Source of the DNA: Sellimonas caecigallum
GTDB taxonomy: Bacteria; Bacillota; Clostridia; Lachnospirales; Lachnospiraceae
Assembly (NCBI RefSeq): GCF_045038405.1
Contig: NZ_CP173660.1
Coordinates: forward strand, 496,001 to 560,000
Reading direction: 5' to 3'
Length of the DNA: 64,000 nt
A program made the position numbers and the translations under genes. Under the pieces are notes generated by a model that worked only from the letters and a program-made list of their open reading frames with translations, made no database searches and had not been told where the DNA came from. Positions 17,443 through 25,559 of the stretch are shown in pieces. The stretch's first letter is position 1. Each line of letters opens with the position of its first letter.

Positions 17443-19428
17443 TCATATCAGCTCGTTCAGCTGCTGTTTTAGCTCGATCATCTTATCCCGAAGTTCGGCC
17501 GCCGTCTCAAAATCAAGTTCTGCCGCCGCTTTTTTCATCTGCTTCGTAAGGTCTTTGATCAGTTTTTCCAACTCTTCCCGGCTCATGGATTCCGGATCTT
17601 TTTCCATAATGTATTCTTGTTTTGCCACCTTCTTGGAAATACTGATGAGATCCCGCACCGCTTTCTGTATCGTCTTCGGTGTAATGCCGTGCTCTTCATT
17701 GTATTTCATCTGCACAGCGCGTCTTCGTTTTGTCTCTTCGATGGCGATCCGCATAGAATCCGTGATGGTATCCGCGTACATGATCACATGTCCTTCTGCA
17801 TTTCTGGCTGCACGCCCGATGGTCTGGATCAGGGATGTCTCTGAACGAAGGAATCCCTCTTTGTCCGCATCCAGGATTGCCACCAGCGTAATCTCCGGGA
17901 TATCCAGCCCTTCCCTCAAAAGGTTGATCCCGACAAGCACATCAAATACATCCAGGCGCATGTCCCGGATGATCTCCGTCCTCTCCAGTGTATCGATATC
18001 GGAATGCAGGTATCGCACCCGTATGCCCAATTCCCGCATATAGTCTGTCAGATCTTCCGCCATCCGTTTCGTCAGCGTCGTGATCAGAACTTTATTCTTC
18101 TTTTCTACTTCTTTATTTACTTCTCCCACAAGATCATCGATCTGGCCTTCCACCGGTCTGACCTCTACTTCCGGATCAAGAAGCCCTGTCGGGCGGATAA
18201 CCTGTTCAGCCCGGAGAAGTTCGTTTTTCTCCTCATAAGGCCCCGGTGTGGCAGACACAAACATGACCTGATCGATCTTGCTTTCAAACTCTTCAAAATT
18301 GAGGGGACGGTTGTCCTTTGCCGACGGCAGCCTGAAACCATAGTTTACGAGCGTCGTCTTTCTGGACTGATCTCCATGGTACATCCCTCCGATCTGAGGG
18401 ATCGTCTTGTGAGACTCGTCGATGATCATCAGAAAATCATCCGGGAAATAGTCCAAAAGTGTGTGCGGAGGTTCCCCTTCTGCAAGCCCGGTCAGATGAC
18501 GGGAATAGTTTTCAATCCCCGAACAAAATCCGGTTTCCCGGAGCATCTCGATGTCAAAGTTCGTCCTCTCAGAAATCCTCTGAGCCTCCAAAAGCTTATC
18601 TTCTCCTTTGAAAAACTGAATTTGCTTTTCAAGCTCATCCTCTATTTCTTTTATCGCCCTGTCCATGTTCTCTTTTGATACAACATAGTGGGATGCCGGA
18701 AAGATAGCAATATGATTCAGCTCATTTTTGATCTCTCCGGTCAAAACATCTACTTCTGTTATTCTGTCAACTTCATCTCCAAAAAATTCCACCCGGATGA
18801 TATTTTCCTCCGCTCCGGCTGGAAATACTTCCACAACATCCCCGTGTACACGGAAAGTTCCCCGTTTGAAATCCATATCATTTCTGTCATACTGAATGTC
18901 AATCAGCTTCCGTATCACATCATCCCTGTCTTTGATCATGCCCGGCCGGAGAGAAATGACCATCTCCTGGTAATCGATAGGACTTCCCAGACCGTAAATA
19001 CAGGACACACTGGCCACAATGATGACGTCCCGTCTCTCAGAAAGCGCTGCAGTAGCCGAATGGCGAAGTTTGTCTATCTCGTCATTGATGGCGGAATCTT
19101 TTGCAATGTAAGTGTCGGATGACGGTACGTAAGCCTCCGGCTGGTAATAATCATAGTAGGAGACAAAATATTCCACTGCGTTGTTTGGAAAAAATTCCTT
19201 AAATTCTCCGTAAAGCTGTGCCGCCAGAGTCTTATTGTGGGCGATGATGATCGTCGGTTTGTTTAACTGCTGGATGACGTTGGCCATCGTAAACGTTTTT
19301 CCGGATCCCGTAACTCCCAGGAGGGTCTCACACTGATTGCCTTCCCGAAACCCTTTGACAAGCTGTTCGATCGCCTGAGGCTGGTCGCCGGTTGGTTTGT
19401 ATTCTGATACTAATTCAAAATGGTCCAT
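17443..19428 (-). CDS. uvrB: Excinuclease ABC subunit B
   Basis: UvrB is the DEAD-like ATPase that verifies damage and recruits UvrC. ATG 19428 (MDHFELVSEYKP) is chosen for its GAGGAG site six bases upstream, giving 661 residues. Walker A is GVTGSGKTFT (about residue 40), the beta-hairpin region is YYDYYQPEAYVP, Walker B is MIIDESHKT, and the helicase motif VI is QTIGRAARN. The C-terminal UVR domain that contacts UvrC is present (ELDFETAAELRDKM). It is the promoter-proximal gene of uvrBA. Confidence 0.98.
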   Translation of the reverse strand: MDHFELVSEYKPTGDQPQAIEQLVKGFREGNQCETLLGVTGSGKTFTMANVIQQLNKPTIIIAHNKTLAAQLYGEFKEFFPNNAVEYFVSYYDYYQPEAYVPSSDTYIAKDSAINDEIDKLRHSATAALSERRDVIIVASVSCIYGLGSPIDYQEMVISLRPGMIKDRDDVIRKLIDIQYDRNDMDFKRGTFRVHGDVVEVFPAGAEENIIRVEFFGDEVDRITEVDVLTGEIKNELNHIAIFPASHYVVSKENMDRAIKEIEDELEKQIQFFKGEDKLLEAQRISERTNFDIEMLRETGFCSGIENYSRHLTGLAEGEPPHTLLDYFPDDFLMIIDESHKTIPQIGGMYHGDQSRKTTLVNYGFRLPSAKDNRPLNFEEFESKIDQVMFVSATPGPYEEKNELLRAEQVIRPTGLLDPEVEVRPVEGQIDDLVGEVNKEVEKKNKVLITTLTKRMAEDLTDYMRELGIRVRYLHSDIDTLERTEIIRDMRLDVFDVLVGINLLREGLDIPEITLVAILDADKEGFLRSETSLIQTIGRAARNAEGHVIMYADTITDSMRIAIEETKRRRAVQMKYNEEHGITPKTIQKAVRDLISISKKVAKQEYIMEKDPESMSREELEKLIKDLTKQMKKAAAELDFETAAELRDKMIELKQQLNELI

Positions 19429-19493
19429 ATTATTCTCCTCAAACAAAATAAATCTACAACATACTATTTACCCATCTGCCCGCTCCTTTGCAC

Positions 19494-19499
19494 ATTATA
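19494..19499 (-). promoter_or_regulatory. Extended -10 promoter element for uvrBA
   Basis: TGCTATAAT on the minus strand (extended -10), with a weak -35 (TATACT) 17 bases upstream, 66 bases before ATG 19428. An imperfect CGAAC-N4-GTAC dyad at about 19541-19554 lies some 45 bases upstream of the -10 and might be an SOS box. Confidence 0.45.
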
Positions 19500-19540
19500 G
19501 CAAATATAATTATAAAAGTATATAGTACGCAAAGCAAAAA

Positions 19541-19570
19541 AGTACAAATGTTCGATTCCACACTTGTACT
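19541..19570. terminator. Terminator after the OLD-like gene
   Basis: AGTACAAgTG / CAtTTGTACT hairpin flanked by A and T runs on both sides, 18 bases after the stop at 19588. On the minus strand it ends in TTTTTTG. It separates the LCP-OLD unit from uvrBA. Confidence 0.7.
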
Positions 19571-19587
19571 TTTTCGTATCTCACTAT

Positions 19588-21438
19588 TTACTTCTTTTTG
19601 CTTTCAAAGTAGAGGAACCGCTCGATAGAATCCAGAATATCCTTGAAATCATCCCGCGGTGCAATGTCGATGTATCGTTTCAGCAGCTCGGTTTCCTGCT
19701 TTTTATATCTGCCGTAAAAAATATCGTAAAGGTTGTGCCCCCGCATGTGGATGCGGATATCTTCCATATGCTTTTTCACATCTTCCTCGGTACGGATTTC
19801 TTCTCCGATTACTTCCCTGAGTTTCCTGCCGCTTTTGATCTTGTACAGATACTGATTCCATTTTTCCAGAAAGATACGGTAAAATGCCTCTTCATCTTCA
19901 ATAATGCCAAGCTGCGCCATCACTTTCGGATTCAAAAAGTAGTTCTCAAAAGAATAATATTTGAGAATGAGAACATTTTGTTCTGTCACTCGCGGAAGCT
20001 TGTCGGCATCTTCTCTGTTTCTTTCTTCATAGTAACGGCAAAGCTGATATTTCAGTATTTCACTGTCTTTTCCGTCTCCGTCCCTTATCATGAGAAAATT
20101 ATCTCTCAGATAGATCTGATTCATATATTTGAGATTGGCATATGTTTTTATGTTCGTACAGCTGTTTGTCGTGATGATGGCAATACGGGACGGCTTCCCA
20201 TCTTCATCGTACGTCTCGGAATAATACTTCCGGATAAGAAGCGGAAGTCTGCTCTTATCCTGCTTTCCCTCCACAATAAAAACAAAATTCACATTCATCA
20301 GATCATTTGCCGAGTATCCCAGATCGTCCAGCACCGCGCTGATATCGGTCTTTTCATACACAAAGGAAAATCCGTCTTCTCCCCTCGCGATCTGTCGGAT
20401 CTGTTTGCTGTTGAAGTTGGCCAAAAGATCCGGCGCATGGGTGGAAAAGACAACCTGGCTCTTTCTGGAAAGACGGTAAAGAATATCTCCGGACACCTTC
20501 TGGAGGGTTGGGTGGAGATAAATCTCGGGGTCTTCCACAAGGATGAGATCCAGACTTTCCTCTTTTTCTTCCTTATAGGTTTCCAAAAGTGAAAGCATGT
20601 AGATGCTTCGCATCCCTTTCCCCATTGTATGGACCGGGCGGGGCTGTTTCTGCCCGTCATTGCATATTTCCGCTGTCACGCTGAGCATTTTTTCCATATC
20701 ACGGCTCATGGAGTAACGAATCCTGTCCTTTCCGCCGTTTTTTTGAAAAGTTGCATTTACTTTCTGGGAAAAGGTGTCGAGATTGAGATTGTAAAGTTTG
20801 TATTCCAAAAGTTTGGCCGCCTCGAATGCGTTTAGTTCTTCCGTTGTTTTCTTGTTAATCAGCCCGATGCAGGAAAAACAGTGATTGCACATCTTTGCCC
20901 GATCAAACATACAGCACCCTGACCGCATCTGCTTTAAAAGCTCATCCTCCTGCATCATCAAGAGATCTTCCTGAAAATGCTCCAGGCTTCGATCTGTTCC
21001 GATATCGTACACTTTGGGGAATACTTCCCGGAGATACGGATTATTTTTCTGAATACCGTCACTGTAACGGATTTTTCCTTCTCTGTTTGCCACATACTCA
21101 AAAGAGAGCAGGCCATTGTGGAAAGACGGCAGCTTCGCACAAAAATCCTTAAACCATGCTTCGTATCTTCGATACCCGCTTATACATCCATGATCGTGCA
21201 GTATTTTCAGATCTTCCTCTTCTATCTTCAGTGTGACAGCAATCTCAATATTCGGATAATCTTCCTGATAATCTTCTTTTCGGATTTCATAAATACCGCT
21301 TACCGCCCGTATCGCATCCAGAACAGCTGTTTTTCCCGTACTGTTCTGTCCTACAAGGATCAGCGCATTTTCAATTCCTGAAAGATGCAGTTCCTGTATG
21401 GATCTAAAATTTCGGATTCTAAGTTCTGCTATCTGCAC
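19588..21438 (-). CDS. OLD-family ATPase-TOPRIM nuclease-like protein
   Basis: The 616-residue protein combines an N-terminal ABC/SMC-like ATPase with a C-terminal TOPRIM domain, the layout of class 1 OLD (overcoming lysogeny defect) nucleases. Walker A is VGQNSTGKTAVLD (about residue 34), Walker B is LILVEDPEIYLHP (about 300), and a VFSTHAPDLL switch motif follows. The TOPRIM residues are the Glu of VFIVEGKQDKS (about 385) and the DGDGKD acidic patch. An unusual insertion holds a cysteine cluster, CC-x7-C-x2-C-x2-C (about residues 168-181), which could bind zinc or an iron-sulfur cluster. OLD proteins are nucleases linked to phage defence or DNA repair; the substrate here is unknown. The gene follows an LCP gene by 15 bases and has its own terminator. 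Confidence 0.85.
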   Translation of the reverse strand: MQIAELRIRNFRSIQELHLSGIENALILVGQNSTGKTAVLDAIRAVSGIYEIRKEDYQEDYPNIEIAVTLKIEEEDLKILHDHGCISGYRRYEAWFKDFCAKLPSFHNGLLSFEYVANREGKIRYSDGIQKNNPYLREVFPKVYDIGTDRSLEHFQEDLLMMQEDELLKQMRSGCCMFDRAKMCNHCFSCIGLINKKTTEELNAFEAAKLLEYKLYNLNLDTFSQKVNATFQKNGGKDRIRYSMSRDMEKMLSVTAEICNDGQKQPRPVHTMGKGMRSIYMLSLLETYKEEKEESLDLILVEDPEIYLHPTLQKVSGDILYRLSRKSQVVFSTHAPDLLANFNSKQIRQIARGEDGFSFVYEKTDISAVLDDLGYSANDLMNVNFVFIVEGKQDKSRLPLLIRKYYSETYDEDGKPSRIAIITTNSCTNIKTYANLKYMNQIYLRDNFLMIRDGDGKDSEILKYQLCRYYEERNREDADKLPRVTEQNVLILKYYSFENYFLNPKVMAQLGIIEDEEAFYRIFLEKWNQYLYKIKSGRKLREVIGEEIRTEEDVKKHMEDIRIHMRGHNLYDIFYGRYKKQETELLKRYIDIAPRDDFKDILDSIERFLYFESKKK

Positions 21439-21453
21439 AGCTTCACTCTCCTT

Positions 21454-22902
21454 TTATTTCCCCTCCTCCACGGCATTGATCTTATCCCGGATATCGGCTA
21501 CAGAAGCTTCGTCCGGTATCGTCACATATAAGGTGCCTCCGGAATAAGAGTAGCAATATTTTCTTGCCGACGTACCCTCTGCCGCCACAGATGTCACATT
21601 CCATCCGTTCAGTCCTGTCAGCTGGGCTCGTACAAGTTCCTGGAGCTGTTTTGTCGTCATATTTGTCTCCGTATTTCCGCTTACCTGATCGATCAGTTTT
21701 GGTCCTTTGATCAAAATCGATGGAGACATGGCCTTTTTGATCATTGCCTCGATGACTGCCTGCTGGTTCTTTCCTCTCTGGTTATCCCCATCTTCCAGGG
21801 CATGCCGCTCCCTTACAAAAGCCAGCGCCTCCTGCCCGTTAAAATGATTGAGTCCTTTCTCTACGTGCATGACAAGTCCGGACTCTTCCCCGGTGTCAAA
21901 CTCCAGCTCTGATTTCACGTCAATCCCTCCAAGGGTATCTACCATCTGGATCAACGATGTAAAGTTCACTCGCACATAGAAAGGAATATCTACTTCATAT
22001 AAATTCTCCAGTGTGGCGATGGAAGTTCCTATTCCATAATTTCCTGCATGGGTCAATTTGTCTTTCTGACCTTCGGACACACCCGGAATCTCCACATAGT
22101 AATCACGCGGCGTCGTAACAAGAAGCACTTCTTTTGTTTTCGGGTTTACTGTAGCGATGATGTTCACATCACTTCTGCTCTGCTGCGTGATTTCCCCGTA
22201 CACATCGATACCACTGATATATACACTGAATGGTTCCTGAGAGACATCGATCCCCGCCGCCTTTTCTGTGAGTTCCGGAGCCTCATTTCCATCTGTGATC
22301 TTGCCAAGTGCAGATCGCACCTCATACATGAAAAAAGAGCTCGCCACAAGGATCGCGCTAAGCGCTAGCCCTAACAGCGTCCCAAGGAAACGTTTTGGGC
22401 GGAAGCCGTTCTGCATCCGGTAAACACCAAGCGCCAGAAGCAAAAGGACTATGGATGCAATCCCAAGATATAACCACGGAAACATACCGAGATATACTGC
22501 TGATAACAGAAACAATACCGTTGCAAAAAGCTGGATCAGAAGGATCAGTCGTCCTGCTTTTTTCCTTCTTACCGGCTTTTGATATCTTTCGCCCCGGCCT
22601 GAAGGTGCAGTCCTCTCTGGTCTTTTTCTTCTCTTTTCATAGCGGAAATCCAGATCCTCCGGCATTCTTCTCCTGCGAGGTCTGTACTCTTCCTCCTCAT
22701 ATGTATCATAACGTCCGTACGGCTGATCATAATCATCGTATGTGTACCGTTCTTCCTCATACCTTCTCCTAACCCGTCTTCCATCTCCCCTTGATGACGG
22801 ATCTGGTCTTCTTCGATTCGGCCCTGTCTGACGATTCATTCGCTTTCTCCGCTCCATCGCCCTTTCATAGGCCTCTCTTTCTTTCCGACTCATTTTACTC
22901 AT
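21454..22902 (-). CDS. LytR-CpsA-Psr family glycopolymer transferase
   Basis: LCP enzymes attach teichoic acids or other glycopolymers from lipid carriers to peptidoglycan. The 482-residue protein has an N-terminal cytoplasmic region of about 118 residues that is almost entirely Arg, Lys, Glu, Asp and Tyr. Four hydrophobic segments follow (about 120-205), more than the single anchor typical of LCP proteins. The extracellular LCP domain (about 225-480) has the conserved SDVNIIATV, PRDYYVEIPG, KLTHAGNYG and FVRERHALEDGDNQRGKNQQ-type residues (Asp and Arg contacts to pyrophosphate). It has its own strong promoter and shares a transcript with the OLD-like gene. Confidence 0.92.
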   Translation of the reverse strand: MSKMSRKEREAYERAMERRKRMNRQTGPNRRRPDPSSRGDGRRVRRRYEEERYTYDDYDQPYGRYDTYEEEEYRPRRRRMPEDLDFRYEKRRKRPERTAPSGRGERYQKPVRRKKAGRLILLIQLFATVLFLLSAVYLGMFPWLYLGIASIVLLLLALGVYRMQNGFRPKRFLGTLLGLALSAILVASSFFMYEVRSALGKITDGNEAPELTEKAAGIDVSQEPFSVYISGIDVYGEITQQSRSDVNIIATVNPKTKEVLLVTTPRDYYVEIPGVSEGQKDKLTHAGNYGIGTSIATLENLYEVDIPFYVRVNFTSLIQMVDTLGGIDVKSELEFDTGEESGLVMHVEKGLNHFNGQEALAFVRERHALEDGDNQRGKNQQAVIEAMIKKAMSPSILIKGPKLIDQVSGNTETNMTTKQLQELVRAQLTGLNGWNVTSVAAEGTSARKYCYSYSGGTLYVTIPDEASVADIRDKINAVEEGK

Positions 22903-22947
22903 ATTTCACTGCCCTTTTCTATTATTTATTCCCATATTGACGGTATG

Positions 22948-22977
22948 ATTATATCTCCAAACCACTTGCAAAGTCAA
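22948..22977 (-). promoter_or_regulatory. Promoter for LCP-OLD genes
   Basis: TTGACT (22972-22977), 18 bases, TATAAT (22948-22953) on the minus strand, 45 bases before ATG 22902 and downstream of a terminator. Confidence 0.7.
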
Positions 22978-23010
22978 CTTTTCCGGCGGAATTTGGCTTC
23001 TGAAACATAA

Positions 23011-23038
23011 AACTGAGGGTGTTTATGACCCTCAGTTT
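23011..23038 (-). terminator. Terminator of the cytidylate-kinase-like gene
   Basis: AACTGAGGGT / ACCCTCAGTT perfect hairpin with a seven-base loop, followed on the minus strand by TTATG. It starts 18 bases after the gene's stop. Confidence 0.65.
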
Positions 23039-23055
23039 CTATTATCCGTTCAAGT

Positions 23056-23691
23056 TTATTTTTCACGGCTCTCCCATTTTCTGTAGATGGCTTCCATTGC
23101 ATCGACAACACCGCCAACTCCAAGCAGGCTTGCGTTAAAAAGCATTCCATGGGCAGAAATACTTCCCCACTCCCGTCCTGTATGTGCCTCGTAGTAAGTT
23201 TTTCTCTCCCGGTCCATCTTTTTGATCTTATCCCAGGCCTGTTTTTCATTCAAACCGTAGATCTTCATAATTCTGCGGATCCGGTCTTCTTTGTATGCGC
23301 AGATAAACGTGTGGATGCAGTTACTGTAATCTCCCAATATATAATCCGCACATCGTCCTACAAAAATGCACGGACCTCTTGCCGCCAGCTTAGTGATGAT
23401 GGCAGACTGCGCTTCATAAACTTTGTCGCTCAATGGTACTCCATCGCTGTTTTCATTGATAAACACTGTGTAATCTTTCATGTTCACAACATATGCCGAA
23501 AGAAATTTCCCAAGTATCGTCTCGTCAACTTTCGCCGCAGCTTCCTGGCTGATAGAAAGTTCCCGTGCAGCCATGGAGATTAGATTATTGTCATAAAGCG
23601 GAATGTCAAGCCTTTCCGAAAGACGGTTTCCGATCTCATGCCCTCCGCTTCCGAACTGTCTTCCTATTGTAATGATGGTACTGTTGGTCAT
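23056..23691 (-). CDS. Cytidylate-kinase-like P-loop protein
   Basis: The 211-residue protein belongs to the cytidylate kinase-like family widespread in clostridia. A modified P-loop GRQFGSGGHEIGNRL (residues 10-24) replaces the classical GxxxxGKS, and FVGRCADYIL and the Arg/Lys-rich lid KIYGLNEKQAWDKI follow. True CMP kinase (cmk) is usually a separate gene; members of this family lack the CMP-binding insert, so the substrate is not known. The ribosome site is AAGGAG. It follows the SDR gene by 75 bases, in which GCGGAT / ATCCGC (23718-23736) forms a small hairpin with no U-run. Confidence 0.85.
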   Translation of the reverse strand: MTNSTIITIGRQFGSGGHEIGNRLSERLDIPLYDNNLISMAARELSISQEAAAKVDETILGKFLSAYVVNMKDYTVFINENSDGVPLSDKVYEAQSAIITKLAARGPCIFVGRCADYILGDYSNCIHTFICAYKEDRIRRIMKIYGLNEKQAWDKIKKMDRERKTYYEAHTGREWGSISAHGMLFNASLLGVGGVVDAMEAIYRKWESREK

Positions 23692-23766
23692 GCTATCATC
23701 TCCTTTTGTCCACTCGTGCGGATCTCTTCTATCCGCCTGCCAACTGCCCTTCCTTACACTGTTGCT

Positions 23767-24510
23767 CTAAACTCTTGTAGCACCGTCCACAGAAAGCACT
23801 GCTCCCGAGATATAGGACGCAAGATCACTGGCCAGGAAAAGAAATGCATTCGCGATATCTTCCGGTTCGCCGATCCGCCGAAGCGGGATCGTCTGAATCA
23901 GCGGCTGAATCATGGCATCCGGCAATGCAGCCACCATATCCGTCTTTGTGATACCCGGCGCCACCGCATTGACCCTGATATTGCTCGGTCCCAATTCCCT
24001 TGCGAGGGAAATTGTCATTCCGTTTACCGCAAACTTACTTGTCGGATATCCGACACCAGACGGCTGTCCACTGATGCTGACCATGGAACTTGTATTTAAA
24101 ATACAGCCTCCGCCTTGTTCTTTCATGATCTTCACTGTCGGCTGGATCGTGTAGAACAACGCCTTCACATTCAGGTTCATAATCTTGTCAAAATCTGCCG
24201 GATCATAATCTTCTATTCTCGTACTCTGTGAAATCCCTGCGTTGTTGACAAGAACATCGATCTTTCCAAATTTTTCCTTTACTTTTCCGATTGCATCCGC
24301 CACCTGATCCGCATCTCCAAGATCCGGCCATGCCCCTTCTACAGTCCAGTTCGGATTTTCCGTTTTGAGGCTATCCACTGCTTTCTTGACCGTCTCTTCT
24401 CTGGAACCGAAAAGTACAACCTTTGCACCGTTCTCCAGGAATTTTTTTACTGTAGCAAATCCGATTCCTCTTGTGCCTCCTGTTACAACTGCAACTTTCC
24501 CTTTTAACAT
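23767..24510 (-). CDS. Short-chain dehydrogenase/reductase, BaiA/FabG-like
   Basis: This classical SDR has 247 residues. The NAD(P)-binding motif is TGGTRGIGF (residues 10-18), NNAG is near 92, the catalytic Ser lies in NTSSMVSISG, and the YPTSK Tyr/Lys pair is near 157. Ser at the end of beta-strand 2 (LFGSREE) does not decide between NAD and NADP. The GGTRGIGF, GVGYPTSK and ASDLAS...SVDGA stretches resemble what I recall of bile-acid 3-alpha-hydroxysteroid dehydrogenase BaiA. FabG-like 3-oxoacyl-ACP reductase or a sugar/polyol dehydrogenase remain possible. No other bai gene is near. It has an AAGGAGG ribosome site and an extended -10 promoter. Confidence 0.88.
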   Translation of the reverse strand: MLKGKVAVVTGGTRGIGFATVKKFLENGAKVVLFGSREETVKKAVDSLKTENPNWTVEGAWPDLGDADQVADAIGKVKEKFGKIDVLVNNAGISQSTRIEDYDPADFDKIMNLNVKALFYTIQPTVKIMKEQGGGCILNTSSMVSISGQPSGVGYPTSKFAVNGMTISLARELGPSNIRVNAVAPGITKTDMVAALPDAMIQPLIQTIPLRRIGEPEDIANAFLFLASDLASYISGAVLSVDGATRV

Positions 24511-24561
24511 TTCTCTGCCTCCTTTTTATTCGTCTTTTCCGTTTTCAGTATATTTTTCTAT

Positions 24562-24567
24562 ATTATA
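24562..24567 (-). promoter_or_regulatory. Extended -10 promoter for the SDR gene
   Basis: TGATATAAT on the minus strand, about 50 bases before ATG 24510; the -35 region is poor, as is common with extended -10 promoters. Confidence 0.45.
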
Positions 24568-24650
24568 TCATACTTTCTTGATATTTTCATTTTAATATAC
24601 TACTAATTTGACGATTTTTGCATTACTGGCAGAGCTTTGGACTGCTTACA

Positions 24651-25424
24651 CTACTGCTCTTCTTTTTGTTTCCGGTTGATCTGAAGCTGAAGATTGACTC
24701 CAAATGGATTTACCGCAACTCCCTTCACGTTTTTCGGAATAATCTCTACTACCTTGCTTGCCTCCACGACTGCTGTCTTAAATTTCTTTTCCCTGTTAAA
24801 TTTCTGAAATTCCAACAGGTCTGTAAAAATTGGCTGATACTGATCCCCGTTTTTTGCTGTCAGAAGCGGCGCGCCTTTTTTTTCTTCAAAGGCAACGATA
24901 TAACGGCCTTTTTTAAAGTGTGCCATAGCTTCCTCACGGAGTTCGTTTATCTCCTCCTGTGCACCTTCTTCCGAGGCATGCACCATCTTTTGCATCAAAT
25001 ACAGAGCTGTAAGATGAAACTGTGGATTTTCAATGCGGAACTGTCCTTCCGGGATCTCCTGTTCATCTACCCTATGTACGATCTCTTCCAGCTGAAACCG
25101 TGTCTTCTGGCTTCCGTCGTCTATGATAACCGAATTTACTCCCATGGTATACAGATTGGAGAAAAATACCAGCAGCTGGTTTTTATCGATTTTTAAAATC
25201 TGCACCGGCTCATTTTTCTCTTTTAGTTCTGTCGCCATTTCCTTTGCCTTGTCCATATCCAGATACAAAAGGATTTGATCGTCAAATGTCTCCGGATCAC
25301 AGATCACATACGGCATTCTCGTGCACACAGACAAGAGACTGTAAACGATGGCCGCTCTCTGCATTTTTGCCATTACCGCTAATTTTTCTTTACCTGGAAT
25401 ACTCTGTTTATTTTCTTGACTCAT
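24651..25424 (-). CDS. SseB N-terminal domain protein
   Basis: ATG 25424 (MSQENKQSIPG) is preferred because it has a purine-rich AAAGGAAAAG site; the frame stays open further upstream. The 257-residue product carries an SseB/enhanced-serine-sensitivity-type domain in its C-terminal half (about 150-240; YIVAFEEKKGAPLLTA, FTDLLEFQKF). The N-terminal half also looks like a degenerate copy with MPYVICDPETFDDQI and VFFSNLYTMG. Such domains occur in clostridia with unknown function, and in other bacteria next to secretion systems. It has its own promoter and stands alone. Confidence 0.75.
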   Translation of the reverse strand: MSQENKQSIPGKEKLAVMAKMQRAAIVYSLLSVCTRMPYVICDPETFDDQILLYLDMDKAKEMATELKEKNEPVQILKIDKNQLLVFFSNLYTMGVNSVIIDDGSQKTRFQLEEIVHRVDEQEIPEGQFRIENPQFHLTALYLMQKMVHASEEGAQEEINELREEAMAHFKKGRYIVAFEEKKGAPLLTAKNGDQYQPIFTDLLEFQKFNREKKFKTAVVEASKVVEIIPKNVKGVAVNPFGVNLQLQINRKQKEEQ

Positions 25425-25476
25425 CTTTCTTTTCCTTTCTTTCTGTCCATTTTTCCGAAGGACATACATGTATAAT

Positions 25477-25505
25477 AGTATATACGATTTTTCCGTATAT
25501 CACAA
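25477..25505 (-). promoter_or_regulatory. Promoter for the SseB-domain gene
   Basis: TTGTGA (25500-25505), 17 bases, TATACT (25477-25482) on the minus strand, 53 bases before ATG 25424. Confidence 0.55.
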
Positions 25506-25525
25506 TAAATACAAACAGATTCCTT

Positions 25526-25554
25526 AAAAAGGATGTGCACTGGCACATCCCTTT
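25526..25554 (-). terminator. Terminator of the HPr-ppa-dgk-phasin-ubiB operon
   Basis: Perfect GGATGTGC / GCACATCC hairpin with a four-base loop, followed on the minus strand by TTTTTAAGG, six bases after the stop at 25560. Confidence 0.8.
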
Positions 25555-25559
25555 ATCTC

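Noticed and set aside
19545..19565. GTTCGATTCC, like a tRNA T-loop
   Set aside because: No acceptor, D or anticodon stems surround it; the sequence is the loop of a terminator hairpin.
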